The notes: generated from the letters alone by a model not told the origin. A DNA stretch of 64,000 nucleotides from Acidobacteriota bacterium (GCA_021793405.1 JAJYSV010000003.1:62001-126000); one strand, 5' to 3'; positions 27,512 to 36,794 are shown, numbered from the stretch's first letter. Made by a program: numbers and translations.

Positions 27512-29551
27512 ATGCGTCCTTTCGAAGCATCCGCCGATTCCAGCGTGAAATATTCTCCGATTGTCCGGACTGACAGACGGAACGTTCTTTCTTATCTCGT
27601 TGCCTGTTGCGCCATCGGCGCGATTGCATTGTTTTCCCGCAGCGCACGCGCGGAAACAACACCTTTATCGCAGCAGATGGCTCGTTCTGTGATGCGGAAT
27701 TGGCCGGATGGCCACTACTCGGCGAAGCCAGCCGATTGGAAATGGGACTATCGGCTGGGCACCGTGCTGGATGGCATGGACACCGTCTGGTATAACTCCT
27801 CCGACCCGGCTTACTACGATTACTTGAAGCAAGCAGTCGATCAGTATGTCCAACCGGACGGTTCCATACGGACCTATGACCCAGAACTCAAAGCGCTGGA
27901 TAGCATTCTGCTCGGCAGGCAGTTACTCCTGCTGTATGGCGTGACTCAAGACGCAAAGTACTACAAGGCTGCGACGATTTTGCGGAAGCAGCTTGCAGCG
28001 CAGCCGCGCAATGCGTCCGGCGGATTCTGGCATTCCGGTTCCACCGAAGACCAGATGTGGCTGGATGGGCTCTACATGGCCGAGCCGTTCTATGCGCAGT
28101 ACGCGTCCATGTTTCAAGAGCCGCAGGATTTCGCGGACATCACGCGGCAATTTTCTCTGATCTACCAGCACACGCTGGATTCCAGGACAGGGCTGCTGTA
28201 TCACGCCTGGGATGAATCGAGGAAGCAGGCGTGGGCGGACAAGACTACGGGAGATTCCCCGAATTTCTGGGGACGCGCAACCGGGTGGTACATGATGGCG
28301 CTGGTTGATACGCTGTTCTATTACAAGCGCGACGATCCTAGCCGCGCCACGTTGATTGCGATTCTGAATCGCACCGCGGAGGCGGTTGCCAAAGTTCAGG
28401 ACCCTGATACAGGGCTATGGTATGAGGTGCTGGACAAGCCCGCGGCACAAGGGAATTACCTGGAGTCGTCGGCATCCTGCATGTTTACCTATGCCTTTGC
28501 CAAAGGGGTACGCCTTGGCTATCTGCCGCCCATGTATGCACGGAATGCGGCCCGCGCCTATCGAGGCATTCTGCAACACTTCGTGCAGAACAATCCGGAC
28601 GGTTCCCTGACGCTCAGCGATACAGTGGTTGGAACGGGATTGGGCGGCAAGGACGACGGCAGTTATTCCTATTACGTCACCCGGCCCAAAACCAGCAATG
28701 AGCCGCACGGCGTGGGAGCCTTCCTGCTGGCCAGCAGCGAGATGGAGTTGGCGCCGACCGTGTTCTCCGGGGAAGGTGCAACCGTTCTTCTCGACGCCTG
28801 GTTCAATAGTCAACAGCGCACCAATGCAGCCGGGCAGCAGGAGTATTTCCACTACAAGTGGAACGATTTCAGCGACAGCGGTTTTTCTCTGTTCGGACAC
28901 ATTTTCCGCAGCTACGGTGTCTCCACCGCGACCCTGTACAGCGCGCCCACGCTTCTGAACCTGAAGAAAGCGCAATTCTACATCATCGTATCGCCGGACA
29001 CTTCCGAGAAAAACCCGCATCCGCACTATGTCCAGCCGAAGGATGCCCTACAGGTTGCGGAGTGGGTTCGACAGGGCGGCGTGCTGGTCCTGATGGAAAA
29101 CGATGTCGCCAATGCCGATATTCAGCATCTGAACCTGCTTGCCGATAAGTTTGGAATTCATTTCAACAACGTGCTCTATCACCACGTTGTTGGAGACGAT
29201 CGGAGCACGGGCCGGTTGGCGGTCAGCGGCGATACGCCGGTGTCGCCTGGGACTCATATTTTCTACATGAAGGACACATGCACGATCTCAGTCCAGAAGC
29301 CGGCGTTTCCGCTGTTGGACGAGAAGGGAACCATCCTGATGGCGGGAGCGACGTATGGCAAGGGAACGGTATTCGCGGTGGTCGACCCATGGCTCTATAA
29401 CGAGTACACTGACGGCCGCCATCTGCCGTCGCAGTACGACAACTTCTCTGGTGGGAAGGAGTTGGTGCGCTGGCTGATCGAGCAATTACCCGTTCCGCAG
29501 CCTCAGCCTCGCCCGGTGAAGAAGCCAGTGAAGACGCCGGTAAAGAAATAG
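27512..29551 (+). CDS. Exported GH105-type unsaturated glycuronyl hydrolase with extra C-terminal domain
   Basis: A 679-residue exported enzyme. Residues 24-50 form a signal segment ending SARAE. Residues about 55-410 are an (alpha/alpha)6 barrel of the YteR/RhiN type, which removes unsaturated galacturonyl or glucuronyl ends from pectin fragments. Typical blocks are WKWDYRLGTVLDGMDTVWY, STEDQMWLDGLYMAEPFYA (with the probable catalytic Asp) and NFWGRATGWYMMALVD. Residues about 450-655 form a second domain, similar to glutamine-amidotransferase-like or DUF4350 folds, of unknown role. The last 25 residues are a Pro/Lys-rich tail. It interrupts the rplS-rnhB adjacency and has its own leader, so it is probably expressed separately. 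Confidence 0.85.
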   Translation: MRPFEASADSSVKYSPIVRTDRRNVLSYLVACCAIGAIALFSRSARAETTPLSQQMARSVMRNWPDGHYSAKPADWKWDYRLGTVLDGMDTVWYNSSDPAYYDYLKQAVDQYVQPDGSIRTYDPELKALDSILLGRQLLLLYGVTQDAKYYKAATILRKQLAAQPRNASGGFWHSGSTEDQMWLDGLYMAEPFYAQYASMFQEPQDFADITRQFSLIYQHTLDSRTGLLYHAWDESRKQAWADKTTGDSPNFWGRATGWYMMALVDTLFYYKRDDPSRATLIAILNRTAEAVAKVQDPDTGLWYEVLDKPAAQGNYLESSASCMFTYAFAKGVRLGYLPPMYARNAARAYRGILQHFVQNNPDGSLTLSDTVVGTGLGGKDDGSYSYYVTRPKTSNEPHGVGAFLLASSEMELAPTVFSGEGATVLLDAWFNSQQRTNAAGQQEYFHYKWNDFSDSGFSLFGHIFRSYGVSTATLYSAPTLLNLKKAQFYIIVSPDTSEKNPHPHYVQPKDALQVAEWVRQGGVLVLMENDVANADIQHLNLLADKFGIHFNNVLYHHVVGDDRSTGRLAVSGDTPVSPGTHIFYMKDTCTISVQKPAFPLLDEKGTILMAGATYGKGTVFAVVDPWLYNEYTDGRHLPSQYDNFSGGKELVRWLIEQLPVPQPQPRPVKKPVKTPVKK

Positions 29552-29693
29552 ATTCGCGAAGGTGCGGAACTGAGTGGAGAATTTTTACCGGTTCTCCACA
29601 TGCGGCTCGGAGATACACTCGCTCTAGATGCCAGTGAAAAGCCAGCTTCGCTCCGCCGAACCAGAGACGCCGCGATCGAAACAAGCGGAGAAG

Positions 29694-30332
29694 ATGCGTT
29701 ATCTGCGCACCCTGATCTGCGGCGACAAACACGAACGGGCGGCGCGGCAACAGGGCGCCACCGTGATTGCCGGCGTGGATGAAGTAGGACGCGGAGCGTT
29801 ATTTGGGCCAGTGGTTGCGGCGGCCGTGATTCTCCCGGAGAAGACGCGTATCCGCGGCGTGCGCGACTCCAAGCAGTTGCTGCCGGAGGAACGAGAGCGC
29901 CTGGATGCCATCATTCGCAAGCGAGCGATCTCGGTTGCGATCGGTTTTGCGGATGCGGCCACCATCGACGCCATCAATATCCGCCGCGCGTCGCATCAAG
30001 CCATGCTGGCGGCCATTGCGCAGCTATTTCCGCAGCCGGATTTCCTGTTGATCGACGCCGAGCGCCTGGATACGCCGTGTTTGCAGAAAGCCATCATCTA
30101 CGGCGACTCCATCAGCATCTCGATTGCCGCCGCGTCCATCGTAGCCAAGGTCTATCGCGATGCGTGGATGTGCCGCTACCACGAGGAATATCCGCAATAC
30201 GGGCTGGCCTCGCACAAAGGCTACGGCACCGAGGAGCACCTGCGTGCCTTAGCCGAGCACGGACCGTGCCCGCTGCATCGCGCCACCTACGAACCTGTTC
30301 ACAGAGTCATCGAACTGCGCGGGAGTTGCTAA
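29694..30332 (+). CDS. rnhB: Ribonuclease HII
   Basis: Endonuclease that cleaves RNA-DNA hybrids and single ribonucleotides in DNA. Motifs are AGVDEVGRGALFGPV (catalytic Asp-Glu), LIDAERL (Asp) and VAKVYRDAWM (Asp), all intact. The end SHKGYGTEEHL is family-typical. The ATG at 29694 has GGAGAAG just before it and gives a 212-residue protein of usual size; an in-frame ATG at 29628 would add 22 residues without a ribosome-binding site. It is the last member of the rpsP-rnhB series and is followed at once by the restriction-modification island. Confidence 0.94.
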   Translation: MRYLRTLICGDKHERAARQQGATVIAGVDEVGRGALFGPVVAAAVILPEKTRIRGVRDSKQLLPEERERLDAIIRKRAISVAIGFADAATIDAINIRRASHQAMLAAIAQLFPQPDFLLIDAERLDTPCLQKAIIYGDSISISIAAASIVAKVYRDAWMCRYHEEYPQYGLASHKGYGTEEHLRALAEHGPCPLHRATYEPVHRVIELRGSC

Positions 30333-30402
30333 GAGATGCTCCAACAATGCGCTTGCATAAAAACCTATTACGGGTTATTTTAATGTTTGGAGGAATTTCC
30401 AG

Positions 30403-31281
30403 GTGGGGACACAGACGGCATTCAAGTTGGATGATCGCATCTTCGATATCTCCGCTCATCTAAAGCGTGGCTCATCGATTGAACCCTCATATGTTTCTGC
30501 ATTCGGTGCGCTCTTTTCTGCCGATTGCATGACCATGCTCCCTCAGATCAAAGACGCAGTCGTTGACACCGTGTTCGCCGATCCGCCATTCAATATCGGC
30601 AAAGAATACGGCCAAAGCTACAAAGACCAAAAGCCTGATAAGTATTACCTAGAATGGTGCAAGGCGTGGATCAAGGAGAGTGTCCGCACCATTAAGCCAG
30701 GTGGCGCATTCTTCCTTTACAACCTGCCCAAGTGGAACGTATTGCTAGGCGCGTACCTCACAGAACTCGGCATGGAATTTAGGCATTGGATTGCGATTGA
30801 AATCTCCACATCCCTTCCTATTCCGGGACGCTTGCATCCAAGCCACTACAGTCTTCTCTATTACACAAAGGGCAAACCAAAGACATTCAGGCGCGTTCGC
30901 ACGCCCATTCAGATATGCCGTCATTGTAGTAGAGAGGTGAAAGATTACGGTGGGCACCGCGATGCAATGAACCCTAAAGGCGTCAACCTCAAAGATGTGT
31001 GGACTGACATCCCTCCGGTTCGGCACTGGAAGTTCAAGTCAAAAGATCGAAAAGCAAATGCGCTTTCCACAAAGATTTTGGATCGAGTAGTAGAGATGTC
31101 CACGCTTCCCGGTGAATTGGTTCTTGATCCTTTTGGCGGTAGCGGAACCACCTTCGCAGTGTGCGAAAAGAAAGGTCGTGAATGGATCGGTGCGGAAATC
31201 GATTTTGGGCCGGAGATCATAGATCGCCTAGAAAGCGGCGGGATCCATTGCCACAAGAACGACGACTGTATCGATACTTAG
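30403..31281 (+). CDS. Beta-class DNA methyltransferase of a BamHI-like R-M system
   Basis: A 292-residue amino-methyltransferase (N4-cytosine or N6-adenine). The catalytic motif IV DPPF is at residues 60-63 and precedes the AdoMet-binding motif I DPFGGSGTT at 242-250, the order of the beta class. Between them is the probable target-recognition region with a CRHC pair near 174-177. The GTG start has GGAGG 9 nt upstream. It converges with the endonuclease gene and their stops share 4 bp (TTAG). By pairing with a BamHI-family endonuclease it should protect GGATCC or a related site; this is inference. Its A+T content is visibly higher than flanking genes, which suggests transfer. Confidence 0.88.
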   Translation: MGTQTAFKLDDRIFDISAHLKRGSSIEPSYVSAFGALFSADCMTMLPQIKDAVVDTVFADPPFNIGKEYGQSYKDQKPDKYYLEWCKAWIKESVRTIKPGGAFFLYNLPKWNVLLGAYLTELGMEFRHWIAIEISTSLPIPGRLHPSHYSLLYYTKGKPKTFRRVRTPIQICRHCSREVKDYGGHRDAMNPKGVNLKDVWTDIPPVRHWKFKSKDRKANALSTKILDRVVEMSTLPGELVLDPFGGSGTTFAVCEKKGREWIGAEIDFGPEIIDRLESGGIHCHKNDDCIDT

Positions 31282-31871
31282 CCTTTTGCTCTTCCGTCAG
31301 TTCCTTTCGGAATCTTCGCCACATCCTTGCTTTCCGCATCATGCTCAATCACGACAATCTCAAGGACGCCTGATTTACAAGGTACCGACTTCCATAGACC
31401 CAAGTACGGTTCCAACTCCCGATAATTTCCAATTCGATCAGTCAGGTAGATATACAGATTCCGCGAAGGAACAATAAGAACGCCGGCAGCGATAACCTTA
31501 TCGGCAACGAGCATCGTGAGTTTGTTCATTGACCGATGGCTCGAAGAGATGTTACCAGTCTCCCATTCAGCGACAATAAAGCCTTCAGGTCCGGCGATCA
31601 CCGCATCGAAATCGCCCAGATTTTGGCCGAGTAGGTTCTTAGCGGGTCCTTCGATAGTCCACCCACGTTTCTTCAACTCCGCAATGAACTCTTTTTTTAT
31701 CGGAACTACGCCATTTCCGTCGATTTCTGGATGAATTGTGAATGCGCCGCTGTTGGGCGGCCAATCGCATTTCTTCACGGCATCGTGAATTACCGCTCTG
31801 GTTTGTTGCCAATGCTCTGATTTTGAGTAAGGGCCGCAGCTCAAAACCGTTTCTACGTGGACGATTTTCAT
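31278..31871 (-). CDS. BamHI-family type II restriction endonuclease
   Basis: A 197-residue protein that, compared from memory with BamHI, aligns along most of its length: NGVVPIK (53-59, with Lys59 matching BamHI Lys61), a DFD segment with Asp89 matching Asp94, EWETGNISSSHRSMNKL with Glu102 and Glu104 matching Glu111 and Glu113, LTDR...ELEPY, and IPKGTDG near the end. All catalytic acidic residues are therefore kept. It should cut GGATCC or a near variant in unmethylated DNA. Its start overlaps the stop of the XRE gene by 4 bp, so the two are translationally coupled. It ends convergently against the methyltransferase. Confidence 0.88.
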   Translation of the reverse strand: MKIVHVETVLSCGPYSKSEHWQQTRAVIHDAVKKCDWPPNSGAFTIHPEIDGNGVVPIKKEFIAELKKRGWTIEGPAKNLLGQNLGDFDAVIAGPEGFIVAEWETGNISSSHRSMNKLTMLVADKVIAAGVLIVPSRNLYIYLTDRIGNYRELEPYLGLWKSVPCKSGVLEIVVIEHDAESKDVAKIPKGTDGRAKG

Positions 31872-32200
31872 TCTGTCTCCCGATAAAACTTGGCGAGCAA
31901 TTTTACGGGATCGATGCCGAGCGCTTTAGCCACCTCGCCGAACTCAACGATATCTAGGCGGCGCTCTCCGCGTTCATATTTCGAGACAAAGGATTGAGGG
32001 CGACTTAGACGACGAGACAATTCCGCCTGGGTCAAGCCCGCGCGCTTGCGGACATCGACCAGCAATTCACGGAATCTCTTATACCCTATGTTCCCCACAT
32101 TATTGATCGCTTGAGCGAGTGTAGAATCTATCGCCGGATAACCCAAAATGGGTTCATCGCGACCACAGATAAGTTGCATGGCGCATTCGGCGAGTTTCAC
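31868..32200 (-). CDS. XRE-family regulator (probable controller protein of the R-M system)
   Basis: A 110-residue helix-turn-helix protein; the HTH lies at about residues 54-100 with LTQAELSRRLSRPQSFVSKYE. It is a little longer than typical R-M controller (C) proteins because of a 40-residue N-terminal part of unclear nature. It is translationally coupled to the endonuclease gene (ATGA-type overlap), the arrangement expected for a C protein that delays endonuclease expression. The start is uncertain: GTG at 32200 or ATG at 32179, neither with a clear ribosome-binding site. Only 22 bp separate it from the end of msrQ, so some read-through from msrPQ is possible. Confidence 0.8.
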   Translation of the reverse strand: MKLAECAMQLICGRDEPILGYPAIDSTLAQAINNVGNIGYKRFRELLVDVRKRAGLTQAELSRRLSRPQSFVSKYERGERRLDIVEFGEVAKALGIDPVKLLAKFYRETE

Positions 32201-32222
32201 AACGGGCTTTGTCGAAACCGTG

Positions 32223-32846
32223 CTAAGCGGTGACGGCGACTTTTTTCTTGCTGACGGCTTCTTTGGCCCACCATAGCGCCCGCGCCAGTAGCAGCACAGC
32301 GAGCACGACCGTCACCTTCCATGGAGTGCGCACGCCCGTCTTCACAATCCACCAGTAATGGATGACGCCTGCCGTCGCCGCGACATAGGCCAGACGGTGC
32401 AGCATCGTCCAGCGCTTGCCGCCCAGTTTGCGAATCGACCACGTGGTGGATGTCGCGGCCAGCAGGAACAAACACGTCCAGCCCAACATGCCCATGGTGA
32501 TGAAGGGGCGCTTGCCGATGTCATGCACCATCTCATGCACGTCGAAATTGGAGTAGAGCCACACCCACGTCGTCAGGTGCAGCATCGCATAGAAGAAGGC
32601 GAACAACCCCAGCATGCGGCGAAAGCGGATCAGCCATGCCAGGCGACGACTCAACCGCCGCACTGGGGTGACGGCAAGTGAGATCAGCAAAAAATACAGC
32701 GTCCAGAACCCAGTGGTGTGGGTGATGGTCGCCACTGGGTCCGGACCCAGCGAGTTGGTGAATCCCTGGTAGACCAACACCGCCAGCGGAATCAGACAGG
32801 CCGGGAACACGACGAATTTCAGGGCTACGATCGAGCGATTGGACAT
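32223..32846 (-). CDS. msrQ: MsrQ, haem-binding membrane subunit of MsrPQ
   Basis: A 207-residue inner-membrane b-type haem protein (YedZ) that passes electrons from quinones to the periplasmic methionine sulfoxide reductase MsrP. Six hydrophobic segments are visible. Haem-ligand histidines are in FAFFYAMLHL and RLAYVAATAGVIHY. The final Lys-rich tail KKKVAVTA is cytoplasmic. It starts 9 bp after msrP on the same strand, a two-gene operon. The stop lies 22 bp before the XRE regulator gene. Confidence 0.93.
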   Translation of the reverse strand: MSNRSIVALKFVVFPACLIPLAVLVYQGFTNSLGPDPVATITHTTGFWTLYFLLISLAVTPVRRLSRRLAWLIRFRRMLGLFAFFYAMLHLTTWVWLYSNFDVHEMVHDIGKRPFITMGMLGWTCLFLLAATSTTWSIRKLGGKRWTMLHRLAYVAATAGVIHYWWIVKTGVRTPWKVTVVLAVLLLARALWWAKEAVSKKKVAVTA

Positions 32847-32855
32847 GCGGGCGGT

Positions 32856-33827
32856 TTAAAAATCCTTGCGGAGATCCATTCCTTGATACATGGAAGCCAC
32901 CTGATCGCCGTAGCCGTTGAACATCAGCGTAGGCTGGCGGGCTTTCCAGAAAGGCGCGCCGATGATGCGCTCATATTTCTGGCTCCAGCGAGGATGATCG
33001 ACATTTGGATTCACGTTGGAGTAGAAGCCATACTCGTTCGGCGCGGACTCATTCCAGGTGGTGCGCGGCTGGTTTTTCACGAAGCGAATCTCGACCAGGG
33101 ATTTGGCTGACTTGAAGCCATACTTCCACGGCAATACGATGCGCACGGGCGCGCCATCCTGGTTCGGCAACGTCTGCCCATACAGGCCGAACGTGAGCAG
33201 CGTCAGCGGATTCATGGCCTCGTCCATCCGCAATCCTTCCGAATATGGCCAGTGAAGGTCGACGGTCCTGATCCATGGTTCCTCTTGCAGATTGTCGAGC
33301 GAAAGAAACTGCACATAGCGTGCGGAGCTGAGCGGCTCGCATTGCTGGATGAACTCCGAAAATGAGTAGCCGACCCATGGAATCACCATGCTCCACGCCT
33401 CGACGCAGCGATGCCGGTAGACGCGCTCCTCCAGGGGATGAGTTTTCATCAAGGCATCGATGTCGAAGACCTTCTTGCTTTTCACTTCACCGTCGACCTT
33501 CACGCTCCACGGACTGGTTTTCAGGCGCCAGGCGTTGTGGGAAGGATCGCTTTTGTCGGTGCCGAATTCGTAGAAATTGTTGTAGGTGGTAATGTCCTGG
33601 AACGAGGTCGGCGCCACGCCCGTCGTCGAATACTTGCTGGGAATCGTCGCCAGTTTTTCGGTGGCATGCACGCCTTCGCCGGGAGAAGCGATGTCCTTGA
33701 GCCGGTCCGCGCCGAACGCAGCTACGCCGAGAGCCGCGGCTCCGGTCATGAACTTGCGGCGGTTCATATAGTCGGACTTCGAAGTAATCTCCGACGACGG
33801 AATGTCGGACGGTTTACGAATCAGCAT
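32856..33827 (-). CDS. msrP: MsrP, molybdopterin methionine sulfoxide reductase
   Basis: A 323-residue periplasmic reductase (YedY) that repairs oxidised methionines in envelope proteins. A twin-arginine signal is present: [13 protein letters not shown] at about 22-34. The molybdenum-binding cysteine is in [11 protein letters not shown]. Other family blocks are [20 protein letters not shown] and [23 protein letters not shown] precedes the ATG at proper spacing. It forms an operon with msrQ. Nothing unusual was seen in its active-site region. Confidence 0.94.
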   Translation of the reverse strand: MLIRKPSDIPSSEITSKSDYMNRRKFMTGAAALGVAAFGADRLKDIASPGEGVHATEKLATIPSKYSTTGVAPTSFQDITTYNNFYEFGTDKSDPSHNAWRLKTSPWSVKVDGEVKSKKVFDIDALMKTHPLEERVYRHRCVEAWSMVIPWVGYSFSEFIQQCEPLSSARYVQFLSLDNLQEEPWIRTVDLHWPYSEGLRMDEAMNPLTLLTFGLYGQTLPNQDGAPVRIVLPWKYGFKSAKSLVEIRFVKNQPRTTWNESAPNEYGFYSNVNPNVDHPRWSQKYERIIGAPFWKARQPTLMFNGYGDQVASMYQGMDLRKDF

Positions 33828-34064
33828 AGGGCCGCCCCCTTTCGTTTATTAGACAGAAGCTGACGGATGTTTGTCGCACTATTTTAAGAACGTTTTCATG
33901 CGGGTTTTAGATGGTGAACATTCTATCGTTGGATCGTTGACAGGCAAAAGGGAGGAGTGCGCGCCACCGGCCGAACGGAGAATTCAGTTGCGCCAGCGGA
34001 GGGTGGCAGCGCACGAAGCCGCGCAACGCAGGCGACTCTTCCATGTTGCCTGGCGAAAATTGCG

Positions 34065-34559
34065 TCAGTTCGCGAAGAGCCCTTCCTGCTCCGCTAAATC
34101 CAGCTTGCGCCGCACGCTGGCATGGATCACGGCCACAATTTCCACGGATTGCAGGGCAGATCGCGGGACGAAAATCCGCTGCGTGTTCGATCGCAGATCG
34201 GGCGGAGTGAACTGAATTCCTTCCGGCTCCAGCAGTGAAAGATCGTTGCTGGCCAGGCCTTCCAGTTCGTCTCCATCCTTCATCCGCAGACGAATCCACA
34301 GGCCTGGAGTGCGCGGACGCGAGGTAAAATTGCGCCGAACCAGCCGCTCCGGGTCAGTCGAGTCGCCTGTGGGAAATTCGCGTACGAAGCACATCATCTT
34401 CACATCCCGCAGCGTCATGGCAAGAACTTTGCCGGTCATGTCCAGCAACTCCAACTGGCCGTCATGGGCAAAGTCCTGGGGATCGACATAGCCGGAGTGC
34501 CAGTCGCGGCTGAACTTCCGCACAATTACTTTTTTTCGACTCGATCCTGAAACGGCCAC
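34065..34559 (-). CDS. Conserved acidobacterial protein of unknown function
   Basis: A 164-residue cytosolic protein that I recognise only as a conserved acidobacterial family (DUF6982-like, from memory). Blocks VIVRKFSRDWHSGYVDP at the start, GQLELLDMTGK, RPRTPGLWIRLRMKDGDELEG in the middle and RIFVPRSALQSVEI at the end suggest a beta-rich, possibly PilZ-adjacent fold; this is speculative. GTG at 34559 has GGGGAG 6 nt upstream; a longer open frame extends into the promoter region of the next gene and is rejected. It is divergent from the nucleotidyltransferase gene. Confidence 0.65.
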   Translation of the reverse strand: MAVSGSSRKKVIVRKFSRDWHSGYVDPQDFAHDGQLELLDMTGKVLAMTLRDVKMMCFVREFPTGDSTDPERLVRRNFTSRPRTPGLWIRLRMKDGDELEGLASNDLSLLEPEGIQFTPPDLRSNTQRIFVPRSALQSVEIVAVIHASVRRKLDLAEQEGLFAN

Positions 34560-34808
34560 TTCGTGCTCCCCAAGACAACGCGAGAAACTACACCCCGCAA
34601 AACAGAATGTTCGGAACCGTCGCTCTCGCGAGGATTGTCGCATGAAGCGCGACGGACGCCATGCGAATTGTGCAATCGGCTTGGAGAAACCATCTCCAAT
34701 GTGGTATTGTAGAACATTGTGTGTGCGACATTGTCGCCTACATCTAATTGAAAATACAGGGCTTAGTGGCTCTAGTGAGAGGCTGCTGGCCGAGGCGCAA
34801 AACTGGGC

Positions 34809-36794
34809 ATGCCCGATTATATCCAACTGCTCGAATCCAAGCTTTCTCCGAATGAAAAACAAGCTTTAAACGCCATGACCGACGTGGCCCGGGCCAGAAA
34901 AATAACTGTTTTTCTTACCGGCGGGGCGGTCCGAGACATTGTGAGCGGCGCATCTGTGCGCGACCTGGACATTACGGTTCAGGCCAACCCGTTGAAATTC
35001 AAGAAAGACCTGGAACGCGCAGGCTTCTCTGTCACCGGGGAGCATGAGCCCTCGCAGACCCTCTACCTGAGATTTGGCAAGCAGGCGCGCATGGAAATCT
35101 CAGCCGCCCGAACGGAGACCTTTCCCAGGCCAGCGCACCCGGAATATGCCCCTGCCAGCATCCTGGATGATCTCCGCCGCCGCGACTTTACCGCGAATGC
35201 CATGGCGCTGTCGCTAAACGAAGGCTCGTGGGGCCTTCTGCTCGATCCGTTGAACGGAACCGCCGACATCTCTTCGCGGCATCTGCGGCTGGTCAGCAAT
35301 TACGGATTCCTGGAGGATCCGATTCGACTAGTACGCGCCGTCCGCCTCATGTCCCGCACCGGCTGGGATATGGAAGAGCGCACCAAGGCACGCTACGACA
35401 ATGCCAAGGCCGAAGGTGTAATCAGCGCCATTACCGCGGTGCAGCGTGGGTATGAGCTGGAAGAAATTGGCTACGAAGAAGAACCGGTGCAGGTGCTGAA
35501 AGTGCTGGAAGCAGAAGGCTGGATGGAACATTTATCGCCGGTGTGGAACAGCCATTCTGCCGACGTGCAGGGGCTGGAGCGGCTGCATGAACGCTTTGTG
35601 CAGTTGTTGATGGCCGGACTGCATCCCGACCCGTCCGCGGCCCAGTTTCGCCTGTTGACGGCGAAACTGTCGCCGGCCCAGTTCGCTTCCCTGAAGAAGA
35701 TGTTTGTCCGCAGCGATTTGATTGCGGAAGTGAATGCGCTGGATGCGGATGCCAAGCATGTGCTGCAGAAGATGACGGCGAAGGACGCCGCCAAGCCTTC
35801 GCAGCTATGGAAGTTGCTGCATAGCATGAAACCGGAAGGGGTACTGTGGCTGTTCTTTACCAATAAGACCGCCGCGGTTCAAAACAAGTTTGAAAACTTC
35901 TTCACTAAATGGCCGGAAGCGCGCCAGAAGATTCCCAACGTAATTTTGCAGGATATGCGGATCGTGCCCGAGGTTGAGGGGTATGAAGAACTGCTGGACA
36001 AGCTGACGTTTGCGTTTATGGATGGGGAGTTGCCGACGGAGGAAACGATCCGGAAATTCGCGGAGCCGTATTCTCCGCCTGCACCGCCGCCGCCGGTCAT
36101 CGTCCGTCGCGCCCGCGCGGTGAAACGTGTGACCGAACCAAAGGGATCGAAGGCGAAGGCGAGAAAGGCCGCGAAAAACGCGCTTGCGGAGCAGGGCGCA
36201 GATTTGAGTCTGGCTGCATCGGGCGAAGCGGCTGCCTCCGCTCCGGAAATTGCGGAGGAAACTACGATCGCGTCGAAACCCGTGGCAGGAAAATCCGGGG
36301 CAGGGAAAGCAGCAGCCGCCAAACCCGCGGCGAAGACCGCTACCTCACCCGCGAAAGCAGTTGCGGAATCCGCCCCAGGGAAAAAGGTCGAGAAGCCCGC
36401 CAAGATTTCCAAGCACGGCAAAGCGCCGGTGGCGCAGCCTGTCAAAGGGAAGGCGGAGAAGACAAAATCTGGAGCGACGGGCAAAGCTTCGCATCCCAGC
36501 GCTGGAAAGGCCACAGCGAAACCCAGTGGCAAAGGAGGCAGCAAGCCCGCGCCGAAGCTGAAGGGGAAGGCGCAGAAGGCAGCCCAGGCGCACGGGAAGG
36601 CCTCTAAGGCTAACGCATCCGCCGGGACCGCGCATCGGCCGATCGCGAAGGCATCCCTGAAGCCCAAGCCAACCGCGAAGAAGGCTGGCGCGCTGCCGGC
36701 GAAGAAGAGTGCCAAGTCCGTCAGTCGTCCGACGAAACCGGCATCTGCCACATCGTCCGTAAAACCCAAGCCGAAGAAAAAATCCGGCAAATAG
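34809..36794 (+). CDS. CCA-adding-type nucleotidyltransferase with histone-like C-terminal tail
   Basis: A 661-residue class II tRNA nucleotidyltransferase or poly(A) polymerase-like enzyme. The N-terminal catalytic part (about 1-220) has LTGGAVRD, RDLDITV (metal-binding acids) and LRRRDFTANAMAL. A helical body extends to about 420. Residues about 430-661 are a long, low-complexity tail very rich in Lys, Ala and Pro, with histone H1-like KPAAK and KAGK patterns, not part of the ordinary enzyme. Such a tail would bind nucleic acid and may tether the enzyme to RNA or the nucleoid. Whether it adds CCA, only A residues, or poly(A) cannot be decided. Confidence 0.85.
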   Translation: MPDYIQLLESKLSPNEKQALNAMTDVARARKITVFLTGGAVRDIVSGASVRDLDITVQANPLKFKKDLERAGFSVTGEHEPSQTLYLRFGKQARMEISAARTETFPRPAHPEYAPASILDDLRRRDFTANAMALSLNEGSWGLLLDPLNGTADISSRHLRLVSNYGFLEDPIRLVRAVRLMSRTGWDMEERTKARYDNAKAEGVISAITAVQRGYELEEIGYEEEPVQVLKVLEAEGWMEHLSPVWNSHSADVQGLERLHERFVQLLMAGLHPDPSAAQFRLLTAKLSPAQFASLKKMFVRSDLIAEVNALDADAKHVLQKMTAKDAAKPSQLWKLLHSMKPEGVLWLFFTNKTAAVQNKFENFFTKWPEARQKIPNVILQDMRIVPEVEGYEELLDKLTFAFMDGELPTEETIRKFAEPYSPPAPPPPVIVRRARAVKRVTEPKGSKAKARKAAKNALAEQGADLSLAASGEAAASAPEIAEETTIASKPVAGKSGAGKAAAAKPAAKTATSPAKAVAESAPGKKVEKPAKISKHGKAPVAQPVKGKAEKTKSGATGKASHPSAGKATAKPSGKGGSKPAPKLKGKAQKAAQAHGKASKANASAGTAHRPIAKASLKPKPTAKKAGALPAKKSAKSVSRPTKPASATSSVKPKPKKKSGK

